This document shows positions 26,977 to 35,322 of a stretch of DNA of 64,000 nt, in pieces (position 1 is the first letter of the stretch; each line of letters starts with the position of its first letter). The notes beneath the pieces are model-generated. The model made no database searches. It was not told where the DNA came from and saw only the letters and a list, made by a program, of their open reading frames with translations. This DNA is from Candidatus Gastranaerophilales bacterium (GTDB lineage: Bacteria; Cyanobacteriota; Vampirovibrionia; Gastranaerophilales; Gastranaerophilaceae): the NCBI GenBank assembly GCA_944323255.1, contig CALURU010000006.1, forward strand, positions 54,852 through 118,851. Direction: 5' to 3'. Made by a program: the position numbers and the translations under genes.

Positions 26977-28302
26977 ATGGAATTCATTCACAATTTTGTA
27001 TCAGCGCACAATGTCATGATCTCTGCGGGATTGTTAATCATTGCGTATATCTTTATCGCAACGGAAAAAATTCCTAAGGTTACTATTGCACTTTTAGGCG
27101 CTGCAATTACAATTATTCTCGGGCTTGTAAGCCAAACAAGAGTACTCGATGGCGGTGCTCTTAACCCGATTTATTTTGTCCAGTATGTTGATTTCAACGT
27201 TATCTTCCTTCTGGTTGCTATGATGATTATCGTTAACATTACGACAAAAAGCGGAATTTTCAGCTATCTGGCAAACGAACTTTTAAAACTTACCAAAGGG
27301 CATCCGGTCTTTATTTTGATGGCATTAGGTATATTTACAGCAGTAGTGAGCGCTTTCTTAGACAACGTAACTACTGTTATCCTTGTTATGCCAATTACAT
27401 TTGCTATTGCTGAAAAACTTGATATCGATCCGATACCTTATTTGTTAACAGAAGTTTTTGCTTCAAATATCGGCGGCACGGCAACACTTATCGGGGATCC
27501 TCCAAATATTATTATCGGAAGTGCTGCAGGATTCTCATTTATGGATTTTGTAAATAACCTTACAATTGTTGTTGCAATTATTCTTTTTGCAGTTGTTTTC
27601 ACAATGGCATTCTTTTTCAGAAAGAAACTCAAAACAACTCCTGAAAAAATGAAAGAAGCTGCAAATATTGATAATTCAAAAACCATTACAGACAAAACAC
27701 ATATGATCCGTTCATTAATTGTATTAGGTCTGGTCATACTAGGTTTTGTTACTCATGATAAAACACATATTGAAACCTGCGTAGCTGCAATGCTCGGTGC
27801 AAGCGTTTTGTTGTTGTTTGAAAAACCTACCGAAATTTTGCGTGATGTTGAATGGAATACAATATTCTTCTTTGTAGGTTTATTTATCATAATTGGTGGC
27901 GTTGAAGCTTCAGGCGGCATAAGACTTCTTGCCGAATGGATTTTGAAAATTACTCAGGGTTCGCAAGAAGCTGCTTCTATGCTTATTCTCTGGGCTTCCG
28001 GTATCATTTCAGGTATTATTGATAATATTCCTTATACAGCAACAATGTCGCCAATGCTGGTTGAAATTGAAAAAACTATGGGTGCAGATTACACTTATCC
28101 GCTATGGTGGTGTCTCTCACTTGGTGCATGCCTTGGCGGAAACATGACAATGATTGGGGCTGCTGCTAACGTTATTGTTTCAGAAACTTCTGCAAAACAC
28201 GGTCATCCGATGTTCTTTCTGAGGTTTATGAAATACGGCGTTATTGTTGTTCTTATATCACTTGTCATAAGCTCTGTATATGTTAATTTGAGATACATGT
28301 AA
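26977..28302 (+). CDS. ArsB/NhaD-family ion transporter
   Basis: The 441-residue integral membrane protein has about eleven helices. GGTATLIGDPPNIIIGS in the first half and GGNMTMIGAAANVIV in the second are the paired signature of the ion transporter superfamily that includes ArsB and NhaD. The substrate may be Na+/H+, arsenite or another anion and cannot be decided from sequence. A TACAAT -10 and a GGGAG ribosome site precede it, and it ends at a very strong terminator. Confidence 0.85.
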   Translation: MEFIHNFVSAHNVMISAGLLIIAYIFIATEKIPKVTIALLGAAITIILGLVSQTRVLDGGALNPIYFVQYVDFNVIFLLVAMMIIVNITTKSGIFSYLANELLKLTKGHPVFILMALGIFTAVVSAFLDNVTTVILVMPITFAIAEKLDIDPIPYLLTEVFASNIGGTATLIGDPPNIIIGSAAGFSFMDFVNNLTIVVAIILFAVVFTMAFFFRKKLKTTPEKMKEAANIDNSKTITDKTHMIRSLIVLGLVILGFVTHDKTHIETCVAAMLGASVLLLFEKPTEILRDVEWNTIFFFVGLFIIIGGVEASGGIRLLAEWILKITQGSQEAASMLILWASGIISGIIDNIPYTATMSPMLVEIEKTMGADYTYPLWWCLSLGACLGGNMTMIGAAANVIVSETSAKHGHPMFFLRFMKYGVIVVLISLVISSVYVNLRYM

Positions 28303-28321
28303 ACTATAGTAGTTAAATAAG

Positions 28322-28369
28322 AAATATCTGTCCGGAGTATTTCATCCGGACAGATATTTTGTTTTTTTA
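28322..28369 (+). terminator. Strong terminator after ArsB/NhaD gene
   Basis: A 15-bp perfect stem (AAATATCTGTCCGGA paired with TCCGGACAGATATTT) and an 8-base loop precede a run of T. Confidence 0.92.
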
Positions 28370-28387
28370 ATTATATAAAATAAATCA

Positions 28388-28876
28388 TTAGGATAAAATT
28401 AGTTTTTTTATAATATTTTCCACATTCTGCCTGCTTCTGGAATTACTTAAAGAAGATTGTTTAGGCATTAATGTTTCAATTTTTGCCAGACATTCTTCTA
28501 CCTGGGCATTGTCTTTAGCGTTCAATTCTCTTAGCTTTGTTAACTCACCGTGATCAAGGAAATTTGCACCACAAATATTGCAAGAATCTATTTCCGCTTC
28601 GGTTAAAGAGCCCAGTTTTACCATTGGAACTCCGCATATCGGGCATTTTCTTTCAGCTTTTGTATCAACATTTTCAAAATTTTTATTATTAATTGCATAA
28701 AGAATTTCTGCAATACTGTTATCATTTTCGTCAAATTTGTCGAGTTCACGATTATCAAAAAATATTCCGCCGCAGCCGTCCAAACATATATCAAGATCGA
28801 TATTTTCTTCTTTTATATGTATTTTTTTCATTTCCTTACCGCAGGCTGGACAATTAATTATTGATTTGTTATCCAT
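28388..28876 (-). CDS. Zinc-ribbon protein with two zf-TFIIB motifs
   Basis: The 162-residue protein contains two Cys4-type ribbons: CPACGKEM...CLDGCGGIFFDNREL and CPICGVPM...CNICGANFLDHGEL, the zf-TFIIB pattern. Their function in bacteria is mostly unknown; nucleic-acid or protein binding is likely. The start at 28876 has an AAAGGAGAG ribosome site; the longer open frame upstream overlaps dapF and is not supported. Confidence 0.8.
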   Translation of the reverse strand: MDNKSIINCPACGKEMKKIHIKEENIDLDICLDGCGGIFFDNRELDKFDENDNSIAEILYAINNKNFENVDTKAERKCPICGVPMVKLGSLTEAEIDSCNICGANFLDHGELTKLRELNAKDNAQVEECLAKIETLMPKQSSLSNSRSRQNVENIIKKLILS

Positions 28877-28965
28877 ACTTCTCTCCTTTAAAAATAATAT
28901 TTTAAGAATATCATGTTTTTTACAAAATGCCAATATTTTAAAAGATTGTTTTAAAATGCATTCCT

Positions 28966-29817
28966 TCAAATATTAAGTAATTCTGCTTCAAACACATATT
29001 CTGCGGGACCTGAAAGAAAAACGTCTTTGGAAGTCAAAATTTTGTCACCTGCCCAGTCAATATGAACTGTTCCACCCGGAAGTTCTACGTCAACAGAATT
29101 ATTTAAACACCCTTTGAGTACTCCTGCAACAACACTTGCACACGCACCGGTTCCGCAGGCGAGAGTGATTCCACAGCCGCGCTCCCATACACAAAGCTTA
29201 ATTTTATCTGGAGAAAGTATCTTAACAAATTCAACATTTGTTTTTTCAGGAAATTCAGCCGAAGTTTCAATAATTGGTCCGTATTCCTTTGCAAGTTTCA
29301 TCATATTCTCCTGGGGTGAAACAAATATTACAAAATGCGGATTACCCATTGATATTGCGCATCCTTCAAAGACAATATTTTTTACGGCAATCTTATAATT
29401 CATATTATCATTAGGTATAAAAGGAATGAATTCAGACTTTAAAACCGGCTTTGACATATTTACCCGGACTTCCCCATTATCAAGAATCTTAGGCGAGATT
29501 ATTCCCGCATATGTCTGAACAGAAAACTCCCGCTTTGAAACAAGTCCTCTGTCAAATACGTATTTTGCAAAACATCTCATACCGTTTCCGCACATTTGAG
29601 CCGTAGAACCGTCTGAATTATAAAAATACCAGCCGATATCGGCAGTTTCTTCATAAGTGTTCGGAATAATAAGCCCGTCTGCGCCTATACCAAAATGCCT
29701 GTCACAAAGTTTCTTTGCTGTATCTGACATCGAAAGATTAAAATTTAAAAACTCTTCATAATCAAGTATAACAAAATCATTACCGCAACCTTGCATTTTA
29801 GTAATTTTTGCTTTCAT
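28966..29817 (-). CDS. dapF: Diaminopimelate epimerase
   Basis: DapF converts LL- to meso-diaminopimelate for lysine and peptidoglycan. The 283-residue protein has both catalytic Cys motifs, MCGNGMRCFAKY (about residue 75) and ACGTGACASVVAG (about residue 221), and the N-terminal MQGCGNDFVILD. CGGAG lies upstream of the ATG. It is divergent from hisS. Confidence 0.96.
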   Translation of the reverse strand: MKAKITKMQGCGNDFVILDYEEFLNFNLSMSDTAKKLCDRHFGIGADGLIIPNTYEETADIGWYFYNSDGSTAQMCGNGMRCFAKYVFDRGLVSKREFSVQTYAGIISPKILDNGEVRVNMSKPVLKSEFIPFIPNDNMNYKIAVKNIVFEGCAISMGNPHFVIFVSPQENMMKLAKEYGPIIETSAEFPEKTNVEFVKILSPDKIKLCVWERGCGITLACGTGACASVVAGVLKGCLNNSVDVELPGGTVHIDWAGDKILTSKDVFLSGPAEYVFEAELLNI

Positions 29818-29885
29818 CTTAAAATTCTCCGCTCCTTTTTGTAGTACAATTAATTATAATTAAAGTATATAAGGGAATTCAAATT

Positions 29886-31115
29886 ATGGCAATAATAAAA
29901 GTACAAAAAGGAACGAAGGATATATTACCTTCCGAGATGCCGGTATGGCATTTTATGGAAGAAAAAGCTAATGAAGTTTTTTCACGCTACGGCGCAAAAG
30001 AAATTAGAACACCTATATTTGAGGCGACGGAACTTTTTGCAAGAGGGGTTGGTGACACAACAGATATTGTAAACAAAGAAATGTATACATTCGAAAAGAG
30101 TGAACGCTCTTTGACTCTTCGACCGGAAAATACAGCAGGTGTCGTAAGATCTTTTATCGAAAACGGCATGCATAGACTATCAGCTCCGGTAAAACTCTGG
30201 TATAAAGGTCCTATGTTCAGATATGAACGTCCGCAGGCCGGAAGGCAAAGACAGTTTCATCAGGTTGGTGTAGAAGTTTTCGGAATAAAACAGGCTGCCG
30301 CTGATGCAGAAGTTATATTGATGGCTGTTAATTACCTGAAAGCTTTAGGTCTGAACGATTTATCCGTAGAACTCAACTCTCTGGGCTGCCCGGAGTGTAG
30401 AGAAATTTTCAAAACAAAATTAAAAGCAGTTATAAAACCATACCTTAATGAACTCTGCCCGGATTGTCAGGCAAGATACGAAAAGAATCCGCTTAGACTT
30501 CTTGACTGCAAAGTGGAAGAATGCAAGGCAATTTATGCAAAACCTGAAATTCAGGAAGTTATACAGTCAGATTATATTTGCGAAGAGTGCGCAAAACATT
30601 TTAATGAATTAAAAGAATACTTAAATGTGCTCGGGATTAAATACGAAATAAATAAACTTCTCGTAAGAGGTCTGGATTACTATAACAGAACTGTTTTTGA
30701 AATTAAATCCAACAACCTCGGTTCGCAAAATGCAGTTTGCGGCGGCGGAAGATATGACAGCCTTGTTAAAAATCTCGGCGGCGAAGATACACCCGCAATC
30801 GGTTTTGCAATGGGAATGGAAAGATTAGCCTCACTTATCGGAAATAAAGAAGAAGAAAAAACAAAAGCATTTGTTGTATCAAATAACACGACAGAAGCTG
30901 TAAAACTTGCTGAAGAACTGCGCAGCAAGGGCATAAGCTGCGAATTTGACCTTACAAATAAAAAATTCGTAAAACAACTCGAAAAAGCGTCAAAAGTTGC
31001 CAAATATGCACTGATTCTCGGCGAGGACGAAATCGCATCAAATCAGGTAACAGTGAAAAATCTGGATACTTCAGAACAAACAACCGTAAAGAGAGAAAAT
31101 TTAGAAATAATTTAA
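29886..31115 (+). CDS. hisS: Histidine--tRNA ligase
   Basis: HisRS charges tRNA-His. The 409-residue class II synthetase has KGTKDILPSE, motif 2 GPMFRYERPQAGRQRQFHQ, the His-specific LVRGLDYYNRTVFEI, motif 3 GFAMGMERL and a C-terminal anticodon-binding domain. A TATA-rich promoter and AAGGGA ribosome site precede it. Confidence 0.97.
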   Translation: MAIIKVQKGTKDILPSEMPVWHFMEEKANEVFSRYGAKEIRTPIFEATELFARGVGDTTDIVNKEMYTFEKSERSLTLRPENTAGVVRSFIENGMHRLSAPVKLWYKGPMFRYERPQAGRQRQFHQVGVEVFGIKQAAADAEVILMAVNYLKALGLNDLSVELNSLGCPECREIFKTKLKAVIKPYLNELCPDCQARYEKNPLRLLDCKVEECKAIYAKPEIQEVIQSDYICEECAKHFNELKEYLNVLGIKYEINKLLVRGLDYYNRTVFEIKSNNLGSQNAVCGGGRYDSLVKNLGGEDTPAIGFAMGMERLASLIGNKEEEKTKAFVVSNNTTEAVKLAEELRSKGISCEFDLTNKKFVKQLEKASKVAKYALILGEDEIASNQVTVKNLDTSEQTTVKRENLEII

Positions 31116-31155
31116 TATAGGAAGCATGGCTAAAATTAAATTATTGTAAATAATC

Positions 31156-31207
31156 GAGGCGTCCATTCGTCCAGAAATGGCGCCATTTCTGGACGAATGG
31201 ACGCCTC
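31156..31207. repeat. Perfect 52-bp palindrome
   Basis: The segment from GAGGCGTCC to GGACGCCTC is an exact palindrome, 26 bp per arm with no spacer and GGCGCC at the centre (31181/31182). No T run follows on the plus strand, so it is not a standard terminator. It lies between hisS and the hup promoter. Confidence 0.95.
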
Positions 31208-31250
31208 TGGTCAGAACCCAGACATTATGAGTATTTTACAGAAAAAAAGC

Positions 31251-31278
31251 TTGCATTCTTTTATGGAGTCTGTATAAT
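31251..31278 (+). promoter_or_regulatory. Promoter of hup
   Basis: TTGCAT (31251-31256) and TATAAT (31273-31278) are separated by 16 bases and lie just upstream of the hup ribosome site AAAGGAG. Confidence 0.75.
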
Positions 31279-31310
31279 AGAATTTGTAAATAGAAGAAAG
31301 GAGTTTTATA

Positions 31311-31589
31311 ATGAACAAAGAAGAATTAGTACAAGAAATTTCTAAGAAATCAAAAGTTACTCAAAAAGAAGCTAATGAAGTTTTATCAGCTTTAATCGAA
31401 ACTGTACAAAAAGCAGTATCTAAAGGTAAAAAAGTTACTTTAGTTGGTTTTGGTACTTTCGAACCACGCAAGAGAGCTGCTAGAAACGGCAGAAACCCTC
31501 AAACTGGTAAGGAAATCAAAATCCCTGCTAAAACAGTTCCTGTATTCTCTGCTGGTAAGAAATTCAAAGAAGTTGTTAATGGCAAGTAA
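31311..31589 (+). CDS. hup: HU-family DNA-binding protein
   Basis: HU bends and compacts DNA as a dimer. The 92-residue protein has the family layout with GFGTFEPRKRAARNGRNPQTG at the beta-arm and a start MNKEELVQEI. It has a strong promoter, a perfect ribosome site and a strong terminator, as expected for an abundant protein. Confidence 0.96.
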   Translation: MNKEELVQEISKKSKVTQKEANEVLSALIETVQKAVSKGKKVTLVGFGTFEPRKRAARNGRNPQTGKEIKIPAKTVPVFSAGKKFKEVVNGK

Positions 31590-31610
31590 TTAGTAACTGT
31601 ATAAGTTTAA

Positions 31611-31650
31611 AAAGGCGCAGTCTGAATTTTCAGACTGCGCCTTTCTTTTT
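31611..31650 (+). terminator. Terminator after hup
   Basis: A 14-bp stem, AAAGGCGCAGTCTG with CAGACTGCGCCTTT, with a 6-base loop is followed by a T-rich run. Confidence 0.95.
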
Positions 31651-31726
31651 AATATATCTTAATAACCTGTTGAATGTTTTTATATTATTGAGTATTATTA
31701 TTTTATAACCCAGTAAGGATAATGGT

Positions 31727-32794
31727 ATGTCACAAAATCATATTTCCCGGCAAATAACAGTTGCGGAAATGTCGCCTCATGTTCACAGTTTTGCACCGGG
31801 TGAAAATAAAGTTAATAAAATATCTGAATGGTTAATAAAATGGATAGAGAAATCTCTTAAATCCGGCAAGATTAAGCCTTATGACCTGCTGCCAGCTAAA
31901 GGAGATCTGGCTTTTCATACAGGAGTAAGCAAGGGAACAATACAGAATGTTTTCAGGCTTGTAGAAGATTACGGGCTTCTGGAATCAAAGCAAAAAATAG
32001 GAACTTATATTGTGGATCGTACAAAGAGGTGCAATGCAAAATTAACTTCCAAGCGAGAGCTTACTGTTGAGGCTATCAAAAAATATATAAAAGATAATGA
32101 TTACAAAATTGGAGATTGTTTAATATCAATCAGAAAATTAGGTCAAATTATCGGAATTTCTACTGCAACAATCCGGATTGCAATCGGCACACTGATTTCA
32201 GAAAATATTTTAAAAAAAGAAAATAATGTTTTTGTGATTAATAGGATAGATTTTGATTTAAAGGAGATTCAGGCACAAACTCTGGTAGAAAAAATTGCAG
32301 ACAAAATAAAAGTATATATTATGCAAAACTTTCAATCTGGCGAAAAGCTGCCTGCGAACTTTGAACTGGCAGAAAAATTTAATGTCAGCATAAAAACCAT
32401 TCACGATTCAATAAAACTTTTGTCAAAAGACGGCTTGTTATTCACTCGCAGGGGACAGTACGGCACAGTTGTAGTAAACAGCAATAATAGTAATATACCG
32501 TATCATTACGAGAGAATAGAAACTAAGATTAGAGAATATATCCGCACAAACTGCGAAGTTGGAGCAAAGCTTCCATCAATACTTGAATTTGCCAAATCAT
32601 ATGAGGTTAGTGCCAAAACCGTAAAAAAAGCATTGGACAATCTGGCGGATGAAGGTTATGTAACATTTGTCCGTGGGCGTTACGGCGGTACATTTGTGAC
32701 TGATATTCCGCAGGGAAATGACGGTTACAAGTGGCTTGCAATCAATCCGGATTTTATTCCGCATACAGAAAACCGCAGAATACTTGAAAATTGA
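31727..32794 (+). CDS. Regulator built of four GntR-type winged helices
   Basis: The 355-residue protein contains four consecutive winged-helix units of about 70-80 residues. Each ends in the typical pattern of recognition helix plus wing: GVSKGTIQNVFRLVEDYGLLESKQKIGTYIV; GISTATIRIAIGTLISENILKK; NVSIKTIHDSIKLLSKDGLLFTRRGQYGTVV; EVSAKTVKKALDNLADEGYVTFVRGRYGGTFV. These wHTH_GntR sites normally occur once with an effector domain; none is present here. It precedes infC by about 60 bases in the same direction, with AAGGA before the ATG. Confidence 0.8.
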   Translation: MSQNHISRQITVAEMSPHVHSFAPGENKVNKISEWLIKWIEKSLKSGKIKPYDLLPAKGDLAFHTGVSKGTIQNVFRLVEDYGLLESKQKIGTYIVDRTKRCNAKLTSKRELTVEAIKKYIKDNDYKIGDCLISIRKLGQIIGISTATIRIAIGTLISENILKKENNVFVINRIDFDLKEIQAQTLVEKIADKIKVYIMQNFQSGEKLPANFELAEKFNVSIKTIHDSIKLLSKDGLLFTRRGQYGTVVVNSNNSNIPYHYERIETKIREYIRTNCEVGAKLPSILEFAKSYEVSAKTVKKALDNLADEGYVTFVRGRYGGTFVTDIPQGNDGYKWLAINPDFIPHTENRRILEN

Positions 32795-32852
32795 TATTGG
32801 CATGATATTATAAATAATAATAAATGATAGAAAAACAGAAAGGAGACAAACC

Positions 32853-33395
32853 ATCGCAAACGAAGATAGAAGCCCGAACAAAGGCAAGGACAAACCACTT
32901 ATAAACGAAAAAATCAGAGCAAGAGAAGTAAGATTAATAGACGAAAATGGTAATAATCACGGCATCGTTCCGACCCAACAGGCATTAAGAATGGCAGAGG
33001 AAGTTGACTTAGATCTAGTAGTTATCAGCCCGAATCAAGCGCCGCCTGTTGCAAAGATTTTAAATTACGGTAAGTATAAGTACGAGTTGGAAAAAAAGGC
33101 AAAGGAAGCCAAAAAGAAACAGCACGTAATAGATATAAAAGAGGTCAAAGTACGTTATAAAATTGACACTCATGATTATGAAGTAAGATTAAAAAGTATA
33201 AGAAAGTTCATATCTCAGGGAAACAAAGTTAAAATAGTTGTAATGCTAAGAGGTCGTGAGATGCAGCATTCAGCATTGGCAATAGACCTTGCAAACAGAT
33301 TTATAGCAGATTTAGCAAGCGACCCTGTGGTTGTTGAAAAGAAGCCTATGGTAGAAGGCAGAAATGTTACTGTATGGCTTGCTCCGCAGAACTAA
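32853..33395 (+). CDS. infC: Translation initiation factor IF-3, AUC start codon
   Basis: IF-3 keeps ribosomal subunits apart and checks the start codon. The first in-frame ATG (32991) would remove the conserved N-terminal domain. In the same frame the homology begins at ATC (32853), placed seven bases after AGGAG, and then reads ANEDRSP...INEKIRAREVRLIDENG, the proper IF-3 N-terminus, giving 180 residues. Infrequent AUU or AUC starts in infC are the known basis of autoregulation by IF-3. The C-terminal domain carries KEVKVRYKIDTHDYEVRL. Confidence 0.95.
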   Translation: MANEDRSPNKGKDKPLINEKIRAREVRLIDENGNNHGIVPTQQALRMAEEVDLDLVVISPNQAPPVAKILNYGKYKYELEKKAKEAKKKQHVIDIKEVKVRYKIDTHDYEVRLKSIRKFISQGNKVKIVVMLRGREMQHSALAIDLANRFIADLASDPVVVEKKPMVEGRNVTVWLAPQN

Positions 33396-33457
33396 TAAAC
33401 TGATAGTGCAAACAGTTTATAAAAGGGGCTTGATTAATAATATTTAGCAAGTAGAAT

Positions 33458-33549
33458 AAATTAAGTAACCGTCCGGAGATTTCGGAAGGGGCAAGTTAGG
33501 AAAAATGCAGAGTTTACTCTACAGGTTTCGTGATAATTTAAAAAGATAT
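33458..33549. repeat. Diverged first copy of the 94-bp tRNA-Phe upstream repeat
   Basis: This stretch aligns with the two exact units that follow (GGAGA...GGAA...TAGGAAAAATGCAGAG...GTGATAATT) but with many changes. It shows that the tandem array is older or longer than two units. Confidence 0.5.
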
Positions 33550-33737
33550 GCCGCAATAGCTCCCCCAGTGGAGACGTAAGGCGGAACGGATAGGGAAAAC
33601 GTAGAGCTTGCTCTACCAACCCAGTGATAATTGAATAAAATATGCCGCAATAGCTCCCCAGTGGAGACGTAAGGCGGAACGGATAGGGAAAACGTAGAGC
33701 TTGCTCTACCAACCCCAGTGATAATTGAATAAAATAT
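33550..33737. repeat. Two 94-bp tandem repeats each starting with the tRNA-Phe 5' end
   Basis: Units 33550-33643 and 33644-33737 are nearly identical. Each starts with GCCGCAATAGCTC, the first 13 bases of the real tRNA-Phe at 33738, and then leaves the tRNA sequence for a GC-richer filler (GTGGAGACGTAAGGCGG), a hairpin GTAGAGC-TT-GCTCTAC and an AT-rich GTGATAATTGAATAAAATAT that probably acts as a promoter for the next copy. Confidence 0.9.
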
Positions 33738-33810
33738 GCCGCAATAGCTCAGTTGGTAGAGCAAGGGACTGAAAATCCCTGTGTCCTTGGTTCAATTCCG
33801 AGTTGCGGCA
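33738..33810 (+). tRNA. tRNA-Phe (GAA)
   Basis: The 73-base gene has the acceptor GCCGCAA / TTGCGGC, D-arm GCTC...GAGC, anticodon stem GGGA/TCCC with loop CTGAAAA (anticodon GAA) and T-loop GGTTCAATTCC. The discriminator is A, and CCA is not encoded. It lies behind two truncated copies of its own 5' end. Confidence 0.96.
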
Positions 33811-34335
33811 TATTTTTTTGCTTTTATAATAATTACCTATGTCCAGTCTGTGTCCACTTAAAGTTTTGAATTAAATCCTATGTTTTTAATTTTATTATGG
33901 GGCAAGTATACGCAATCGAATACCCCGGCTATCATTGAACAGACATTGCAGGAATTTGATTTTTTTGAACTAATAGGGGTGTGTTTCAAATATATCTTGA
34001 TTTTTTTAGTCGGAAATCGCTAAAAATGAAATTCCTGAACTGGCAAAAAAGTCCGATTACTGTCCGTCAATGTCTAAAACCAAACAGTGGCTCAAAAGCT
34101 TAAATGGTGAGAATTTAGACACAGTTTAAGAAATTCGGGATAGTTCAGGAATTTTGGGACAGGACAGTGTTAAAAATTTTTTCAAAATTTTAAGTTTAGG
34201 TGGAAATTTATTTCAATTTACTAGGTAAAAAGTGACAAGAAATTTGAGAAAAATTGGTGTGTTAGTTTGCCCAAAAAACAAACCATCTGTAAATTGAAAT
34301 CAAACCATTTGTCTTTTTACATTAAATTAGACAAA
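33811..34335. other. AT-rich non-coding stretch after tRNA-Phe
   Basis: I see no gene. GTCCAGTCTGTGTCCAC at 33841 resembles GTCCATATTGTGTCCAC at 55619. ATTCCTGAACTG occurs near 34031, and GTTCAGGAATTTTGGGACAG near 34145 is inverted relative to a copy near 35219. It looks like decayed mobile DNA beside a tRNA. Confidence 0.4.
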
Positions 34336-34749
34336 CTAAATCAAATTTTTATCTTTTATATCTAAAATATCAGAATAAAGCCCTTGTTGTATCTTTTGTT
34401 GTAGTTCTGTTTTTTTTAAGACGACCTCTCCTTTTCCTAAATTTCTAAGTCGTATATAAACTTTTCTCATTTTATCCGCAAACTCTTCAGCATCAAGAGA
34501 GAGTACATCTAATTTATACTTTTTACCTGTTTTAAATATTCCAAGTTTTCTGTCTTTAGCTGTACAAAAGAATTTGTCAGTATCCACATTATATTTTAAA
34601 GTTCCTTTATAATTTTCAGTTTTGTTTTGAAATAATAATTTAATTTCTTCTATTTCAGCTTCGTTAAATTGTAATTTATGTAATGGATCATTAATTATTA
34701 ATTTTGCACCAAAGGTATTTTGTTTAGAATTAATTTTTTTTACATTCAT
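34336..34749 (-). CDS. Unknown small protein with N-terminal F-x-x-K motif
   Basis: I do not recognise this 137-residue, Lys-rich protein. It starts MNVKKINSKQNTFGAKLI, which closely resembles the start of the protein at 60042 (MNISSINSMSFNGKLI). AAGGTG precedes the start. It lies alone in an AT-rich stretch bounded by inverted words, so it may be accessory DNA. Confidence 0.5.
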   Translation of the reverse strand: MNVKKINSKQNTFGAKLIINDPLHKLQFNEAEIEEIKLLFQNKTENYKGTLKYNVDTDKFFCTAKDRKLGIFKTGKKYKLDVLSLDAEEFADKMRKVYIRLRNLGKGEVVLKKTELQQKIQQGLYSDILDIKDKNLI

Positions 34750-35302
34750 ATATCACCTTAATCAGTATTAATAAAAATTAAGTTAGAACAATCTTTACTT
34801 GCCCTTGTAAATATTATTAAGACTATGAGTTTTACTCTAACAGAATTTATTATATAACAAAAAATACATAATAGAATAGTATTATTTCCAGTAGTAATTG
34901 TTTTATAAATAATCAAACAGAGTGCTCATTACAGTTGGGTGAGTAGCTCAACTGGTGTGATTATTTTAGGCAATCGGCATTTGGTATGGGTTTGAGGGGG
35001 AGGAAGCAAGCCATTTGATTCAGTAACAGATAAAATTCTCTTTTTGCTGTCAGGGCAGATGTATAAAAATAATTTCTGTTAGCTTAAAAACAACTTATTA
35101 AACTAATTAATTGTTGGGTTATAAGCCTAAACTACAAATTACAAATAAAATTCAATGATTTATTTTAAAATTTTATGAAAAATTATTTATAACATTAATT
35201 TAAGTTTCTGAAATTATCTGTCCCAAAATTCCTGAACTGTCTATCAAATATTCCTGAACTGGTTGTTCTTTTACATCCATTATATAAAACCATTTTAGCC
35301 CA
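34750..35302. other. AT-rich gap with tRNA-like and inverted words
   Basis: No gene is supported. At 34937-34957 GGGTGAGTAGCTCAACTGGTG looks like the 5' acceptor and D-arm of a tRNA but no matching rest is visible. CTGTCCCAAAATTCCTGAAC near 35219 is the exact reverse complement of a word near 34145. Confidence 0.35.
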
Positions 35303-35307
35303 CATTA

Positions 35308-35316
35308 TGATAAAAT
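35308..35316 (+). promoter_or_regulatory. Extended -10 box of mrnC, predicted leaderless start
   Basis: TGATAAAAT is followed by six bases (ATTCCT) and the ATG at 35323. There is no Shine-Dalgarno. Confidence 0.6.
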
Positions 35317-35322
35317 ATTCCT

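Noticed and set aside
32991..33395. infC starting at the first ATG
   Set aside because: This would remove the conserved N-terminal part of IF-3, which is encoded in frame upstream to the AUC at 32853 with a good ribosome site.
33461..33764. Open frames on the minus strand with repeated protein words
   Set aside because: They are translations of the 94-bp tandem repeats and overlap tRNA-Phe; the repeated words simply mirror the DNA repeat.
34937..34957. tRNA gene in the AT-rich gap
   Set aside because: Only a 5' acceptor/D-arm-like word is present; no anticodon arm or T-arm follows.
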